From: Aquirhabdus sp.
GTDB lineage: Bacteria > Pseudomonadota > Gammaproteobacteria > Pseudomonadales > Moraxellaceae
Direction of reading: 5' to 3'
Length of the DNA stretch: 9,351 nt
Assembly: GCA_030150135.1 (NCBI GenBank)
Contig: JASLGO010000173.1
Location: 1-9,351, forward strand
Part shown: positions 6,735 through 9,351 of the stretch, one piece after another
How the letters are laid out: each line of letters begins with the position of its first letter
Position numbering within the stretch: the first letter of the stretch is position 1
Position numbers and translations under genes: made by a program
The notes under the pieces: generated by a model
The model's database searches: none
What the model was told of the DNA's origin: nothing
The model's input: the letters and a program-made list of their open reading frames with translations, nothing else

Positions 6735-6760
6735 ATCATAGTTTTATGAAGGATAGCTTG

Positions 6761-7144
6761 ATGTCTATACACCCAGATCCATTGATCAATACCCGTAATG
6801 TCTTGGGTGAACGTTTGGCAAGTTGCTGTTTTAGCCCAATTACTGGCTATTATCGCGACGGTTTTTGTCATACAGGCATACAAGATTTTGGTTTGCATAC
6901 CGTATGTGTGCAAGTCACCTCAGAATTTCTGAGCTTTTCACAGCAAATGGGCAATGATCTCACTACACCGCTGCCGCAATTTGAATTTCAAGGTTTAGTG
7001 CCAGGTGATTTTTGGTGTTTATGCGTTACGCGTTGGAAAGAAGCGCTGGATGCAGGTGTTGCGCCCAAAGTGAAATTAGAAGCCTGTCATGAAGCTGCAC
7101 TAGCCGTTGTCAGTTTAGAAGATTTAATGGCTTATGCCTTGTAA
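6761..7144 (+). CDS. DUF2237 family protein of unknown function
   Basis: The 127 residues fit the family of small bacterial proteins DUF2237, recalled by its conserved features. These are NVLGERL (13-19), TGYYRDGFCHTG (28-39), LHTVCVQVTSEFLSFS (45-60), GNDLTTPLPQFEFQGLVPGDFWCLC (64-88) and RWKEALDAGVAPKVKLEACHEAAL (91-114). The family has no assigned reaction. The repeated Cys and His (C36, H37, C49, C86, C88, C109, H110) hint at metal or redox chemistry, which is inference only. The ATG at 6761 is chosen because GAAGGA (6748-6753) sits 7 bases upstream. An in-frame ATG at 6746 overlaps that ribosome site and would add five residues. It appears to be a single-gene unit with its own promoter. 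Confidence 0.9.
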   Translation: MSIHPDPLINTRNVLGERLASCCFSPITGYYRDGFCHTGIQDFGLHTVCVQVTSEFLSFSQQMGNDLTTPLPQFEFQGLVPGDFWCLCVTRWKEALDAGVAPKVKLEACHEAALAVVSLEDLMAYAL

Positions 7145-7146
7145 TA

Positions 7147-7187
7147 GAAACTGTTAATTCATTTCATGAATAGATTTTAATAGTTTC
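7147..7187 (+). other. Nested stem-loop directly after the DUF2237 gene
   Basis: GAAACTGTTAA (7147-7157) pairs with TTAATAGTTTC (7177-7187) over 11 bp with one G-U pair. Inside it TTCAT (7158-7162) pairs with ATGAA (7166-7170) around a 3-base loop. It starts 2 bases after the stop codon. No T run follows, so it may be a 3' protective structure or a poor terminator. Confidence 0.45.
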
Positions 7188-7237
7188 ATGTAACACTGCA
7201 AATAGATCAGATTGAATACATTGTCGCTGTTGTTTGC

Positions 7238-7246
7238 TGTTATTTT
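7238..7246 (+). promoter_or_regulatory. Candidate extended -10 promoter of fbp
   Basis: TGT directly before TATTTT (7241-7246) gives the TGn extended -10 pattern, with no clear -35. It lies between TCGCTG (7224-7229) and its complement CAGCGA (7255-7260), a 6-bp dyad with a 25-base spacer. The leader would be about 65 bases. Confidence 0.3.
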
Positions 7247-7316
7247 AGGCGATTCAGCGATGCTCATGATCACAGTTTATTTCCATAACCATTTTTAATA
7301 ATCATCGAGTAGCCTT

Positions 7317-8345
7317 ATGTCTGCGATTACCTTAAATCAATATCTTTTGACACGCCAAGTCACCAGCAACTCACCTCAACGCATCAATCACCTGACCCCT
7401 GATTTGACTCAATTGATTTTGCAAACAGCAATTGCATGTAAGGGTATCAGTTCAGCATTGCATAAAGGTGCGCTAGCAGGTGTTTTAGGCAGTGCCAATA
7501 CAGATAATGTTCAAGGTGAAACACAAAAGAAACTCGACATCATTTCTAATGTGTTGATGGTCGATACCTTGCTGGGCGGTGGTATTGCAGCTGCGCTGGC
7601 ATCAGAAGAAATGGATGAAATGATCGTCGCAAGCGAATCAGGTAAATATCTGATTTTGTTTGATCCACTCGATGGGTCAAGCAACATTGATGTGAATATG
7701 AGCGTCGGAACAATTTTCTCGATTCTTGAACGTCCAAATACCAACTCGATTGAAACCAGTGATTTCTATCAAGCAGGTCAACATCAAGTTGCCGCAGGAT
7801 ATGCACTATACGGCCCATCAACCCTACTCGTTTTAACGTTGGGTAATGGCGTTGACATCTTCACCCTCGACCGTGATCTTGGTGAGTTTATCCTCACGTC
7901 TGAAAAAATCAGTATCCCAACAGATACCCAAGAATTTGCAATCAATATGTCCAACCAGCGTCATTGGGAAAAACCAATGCAACGCTATGTCAATGAATGT
8001 CTAGAAGGCAAAGAGGGCGTTCGTGGTAAAGACTTTAATATGCGCTGGGTTGCATCTATGGTTGGCGATGTACATCGTATCTTGATGCGTGGCGGTATTT
8101 TCATGTATCCATACGACCTGAAAGACCCGAAAAAAGCTGGCAAATTACGCCTTATGTATGAAGCAAATCCAATGAGCTTCTTGATTGAGCAAGCTGGTGG
8201 CGCATCAACTACAGGACGCCAACGCATTATGGACGTTGATCCAACTGGACTTCATCAACGTATTCCTGTTGTGCTGGGTTCGCGCAATGAAGTGTTACGT
8301 GTAACGCATTATCATGTCCAGCCTGATGCTGATTTTCTTGAATAA
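7317..8345 (+). CDS. fbp: Fructose-1,6-bisphosphatase, class I
   Basis: The enzyme removes the 1-phosphate of fructose 1,6-bisphosphate to give fructose 6-phosphate, the committed step of gluconeogenesis in the cytosol. Acinetobacter-type bacteria live largely on organic acids and depend on this route for sugars. The 342 residues are of normal length for class I. Motifs are VQGETQKKLD (65-74), the metal-binding EE (97-98), DPLDGSSNID (116-125) with ligands D116 and D119, MRWVASMVGDVHRIL (242-256), GGIFMYPYDLKDPKKAGKLR (259-278) and YEANP (281-285) with ligand E282. All metal and substrate residues expected for the family are present. The ribosome site is weak (GAG, 7 bases before the ATG). 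The RNA methyltransferase gene follows after 21 bases, so the two are probably co-transcribed. Confidence 0.97.
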   Translation: MSAITLNQYLLTRQVTSNSPQRINHLTPDLTQLILQTAIACKGISSALHKGALAGVLGSANTDNVQGETQKKLDIISNVLMVDTLLGGGIAAALASEEMDEMIVASESGKYLILFDPLDGSSNIDVNMSVGTIFSILERPNTNSIETSDFYQAGQHQVAAGYALYGPSTLLVLTLGNGVDIFTLDRDLGEFILTSEKISIPTDTQEFAINMSNQRHWEKPMQRYVNECLEGKEGVRGKDFNMRWVASMVGDVHRILMRGGIFMYPYDLKDPKKAGKLRLMYEANPMSFLIEQAGGASTTGRQRIMDVDPTGLHQRIPVVLGSRNEVLRVTHYHVQPDADFLE

Positions 8346-8366
8346 TTAAGGTATTACCTGACTCTT

Positions 8367-9161
8367 ATGCTTTCTGAAAAAATGCCTTTGGCAATCACTT
8401 CTCGCGACAATCCGCGTCTGAAACATCTACGTGGATTGCTTGAACAAGCCAATGCACGTAGAAAATCAGGACAAACTGTCTTGGAAGGCGCTCATCTTCT
8501 GGACGCTTACCAACGTGCAGGTTTCACACCTGAAAGTATTTTTTTCAGTGAAAGCATGCTGACTCATCCAGAAGTGAATGATCTTCTGGACGGTTGGAAG
8601 CAGGTTCCTCGTTTCGTCCTACCCGATGCCTTATACAAAGAGCTGCGTACTCTTGGTCAAGGCATTGATATTATGGCGCTGATTAATAGCGTTCATGCAG
8701 CGTTACCAGAACGCCTCACTGCGGATGTCCTCATTCTTGAGGACGTACAAGATGCGGGTAATGTAGGCACATTGCTACGTACCGCCGCTGCCGCTGGCAT
8801 TAAGCAGGTCATCTGTACCACAGGCACAGCATCTGTGTGGTCACCTCGTGTATTACGAGCTGGCATGGGTGCACAATTTGGTTTGGAAATCATTGAACAA
8901 GCAGATATTTCTGACATTATTTCACGATTGGACATTCCGTTACATGCAACAAGTTCACATGCCAGCCAAAGTCTATATGCACTTAACCTGAAGTCACCTA
9001 CTGCATGGTTAATGGGTAATGAAGGTCAAGGCGCAACTGACATTGCATTGTCGAATGCAATTGCCGTCACGATTCCTCAGCCGGGTGGTCAAGAGTCACT
9101 CAATGTCGCGATTGCAGGTGCAATTTGTATATTTGAGATGGTGAGACAGCGATTGGTCTAA
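8367..9161 (+). CDS. SPOUT/TrmH-family RNA 2'-O-ribose methyltransferase
   Basis: This is a SpoU-type methyltransferase that would transfer a methyl group from S-adenosylmethionine to a ribose 2'-OH in rRNA or tRNA. The 264 residues have an N-terminal substrate-binding part (about 9-110, starting ITSRDNPRLKHLRGL) and the trefoil-knot SPOUT domain. Motif 1 is EDVQDAGNVGTLLRTA (125-140) with N132 and R138. Motif 2 is SPRVLRAGMGAQFGL (159-173). Motif 3 is GNEGQG (217-222) with IPQPGGQESLNVAIA (236-250). The exact target nucleotide cannot be read from the sequence. The ATG at 8367 is used; AAGG lies 15 bases upstream, further than usual, and a second in-frame ATG at 8382 is possible. The gene is 21 bases behind fbp and converges on the next gene with a 6-base gap. 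Confidence 0.93.
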   Translation: MLSEKMPLAITSRDNPRLKHLRGLLEQANARRKSGQTVLEGAHLLDAYQRAGFTPESIFFSESMLTHPEVNDLLDGWKQVPRFVLPDALYKELRTLGQGIDIMALINSVHAALPERLTADVLILEDVQDAGNVGTLLRTAAAAGIKQVICTTGTASVWSPRVLRAGMGAQFGLEIIEQADISDIISRLDIPLHATSSHASQSLYALNLKSPTAWLMGNEGQGATDIALSNAIAVTIPQPGGQESLNVAIAGAICIFEMVRQRLV

Positions 9162-9167
9162 AACTGC

Positions 9168-9350
9168 CTATCGAGTGAAAGACAGAATCACGCGCCATGC
9201 CTCCAGTTTCTCTGCAAATGACAGTGTCGCATGGGCTGGACTAGTCGATGGTAATCGTTGGTAGCTCAATGGATATTCAACTAATGATGGTGCAATATAA
9301 CGCTTAAAATAACTTTCTGCTTTGCCGCCATTAAAGAAGACATGTTTGAT
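9168..9350 (-). CDS. Predicted DNA-deoxyinosine (hypoxanthine) glycosylase, C-terminal fragment
   Basis: A minus-strand frame enters from the right edge and stops with TAG at 9170-9168, giving the last 60 residues. It contains IKHVFFNGGKAESYFKRY and RLPSTSPAHATLSFAEKLEAWR. The LPSTSPAHA motif and the following K-x-x-x-W pattern resemble the C-terminal motif 2 region of the hypoxanthine-DNA glycosylase branch of the uracil-DNA-glycosylase superfamily, which excises deaminated adenine from DNA. Mug-type and family 1 enzymes have other motifs at this place (as I recall, NPS and HPSP). The N-terminal catalytic motif lies outside the window, so activity cannot be judged. Confidence 0.72.
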   Translation of the reverse strand: MKHVFFNGGKAESYFKRYIAPSLVEYPLSYQRLPSTSPAHATLSFAEKLEAWRVILSFTR

Positions 9351-9351
9351 C

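Noticed and set aside
6746..6760. Earlier ATG for the DUF2237 protein
   Set aside because: GAAGGA, the ribosome site for the ATG at 6761, lies inside this extension.

Overview
This window looks like the core chromosome of a gammaproteobacterium, most likely Acinetobacter or a close relative (Moraxellaceae). The basis is the hflD-purB order, an mtgA-ppk1 pair, a class I fructose-1,6-bisphosphatase, and overall protein similarity as I recall it. No database search was possible. No tRNA, rRNA, CRISPR array, insertion sequence, integrase or origin is visible.

Left part (1-1636): the 3' end of hflD, then purB (adenylosuccinate lyase), which ends at a strong hairpin. Middle-left (1637-2705): two small genes of unknown function, a very acidic 110-residue cytoplasmic protein and a 175-residue predicted lipoprotein. 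They lie in DNA that is more AT-rich than purB and end at a bidirectional terminator. This is the only part that looks accessory. Centre, minus strand (2721-5648): mtgA (monofunctional peptidoglycan glycosyltransferase) followed by ppk1 (polyphosphate kinase). A Pho-box-like half site and a -10 element lie just upstream of ppk1.

Right part, plus strand (5793-9161): a rhomboid intramembrane serine protease with intact catalytic residues, a DUF2237 protein of unknown function, fbp (gluconeogenesis), and a SPOUT/TrmH-family RNA methyltransferase 21 bases behind fbp. At the far right, on the minus strand, is the C-terminal part of a predicted DNA-deoxyinosine (hypoxanthine) glycosylase of the uracil-DNA-glycosylase superfamily, converging on the methyltransferase with a 6-base gap.

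The genes are mostly independent housekeeping functions (purine synthesis, polyphosphate, cell wall, gluconeogenesis, RNA modification, DNA repair) and do not form one pathway. Likely transcription units are hflD-purB (possibly with a purB promoter), the two small genes, mtgA then ppk1 (ppk1 also with its own promoter), rhomboid alone, DUF2237 alone, and fbp-methyltransferase. I found no convincing new multi-gene system. The points worth a second look are the unknown gene pair between purB and ppk1 and several intergenic inverted repeats.
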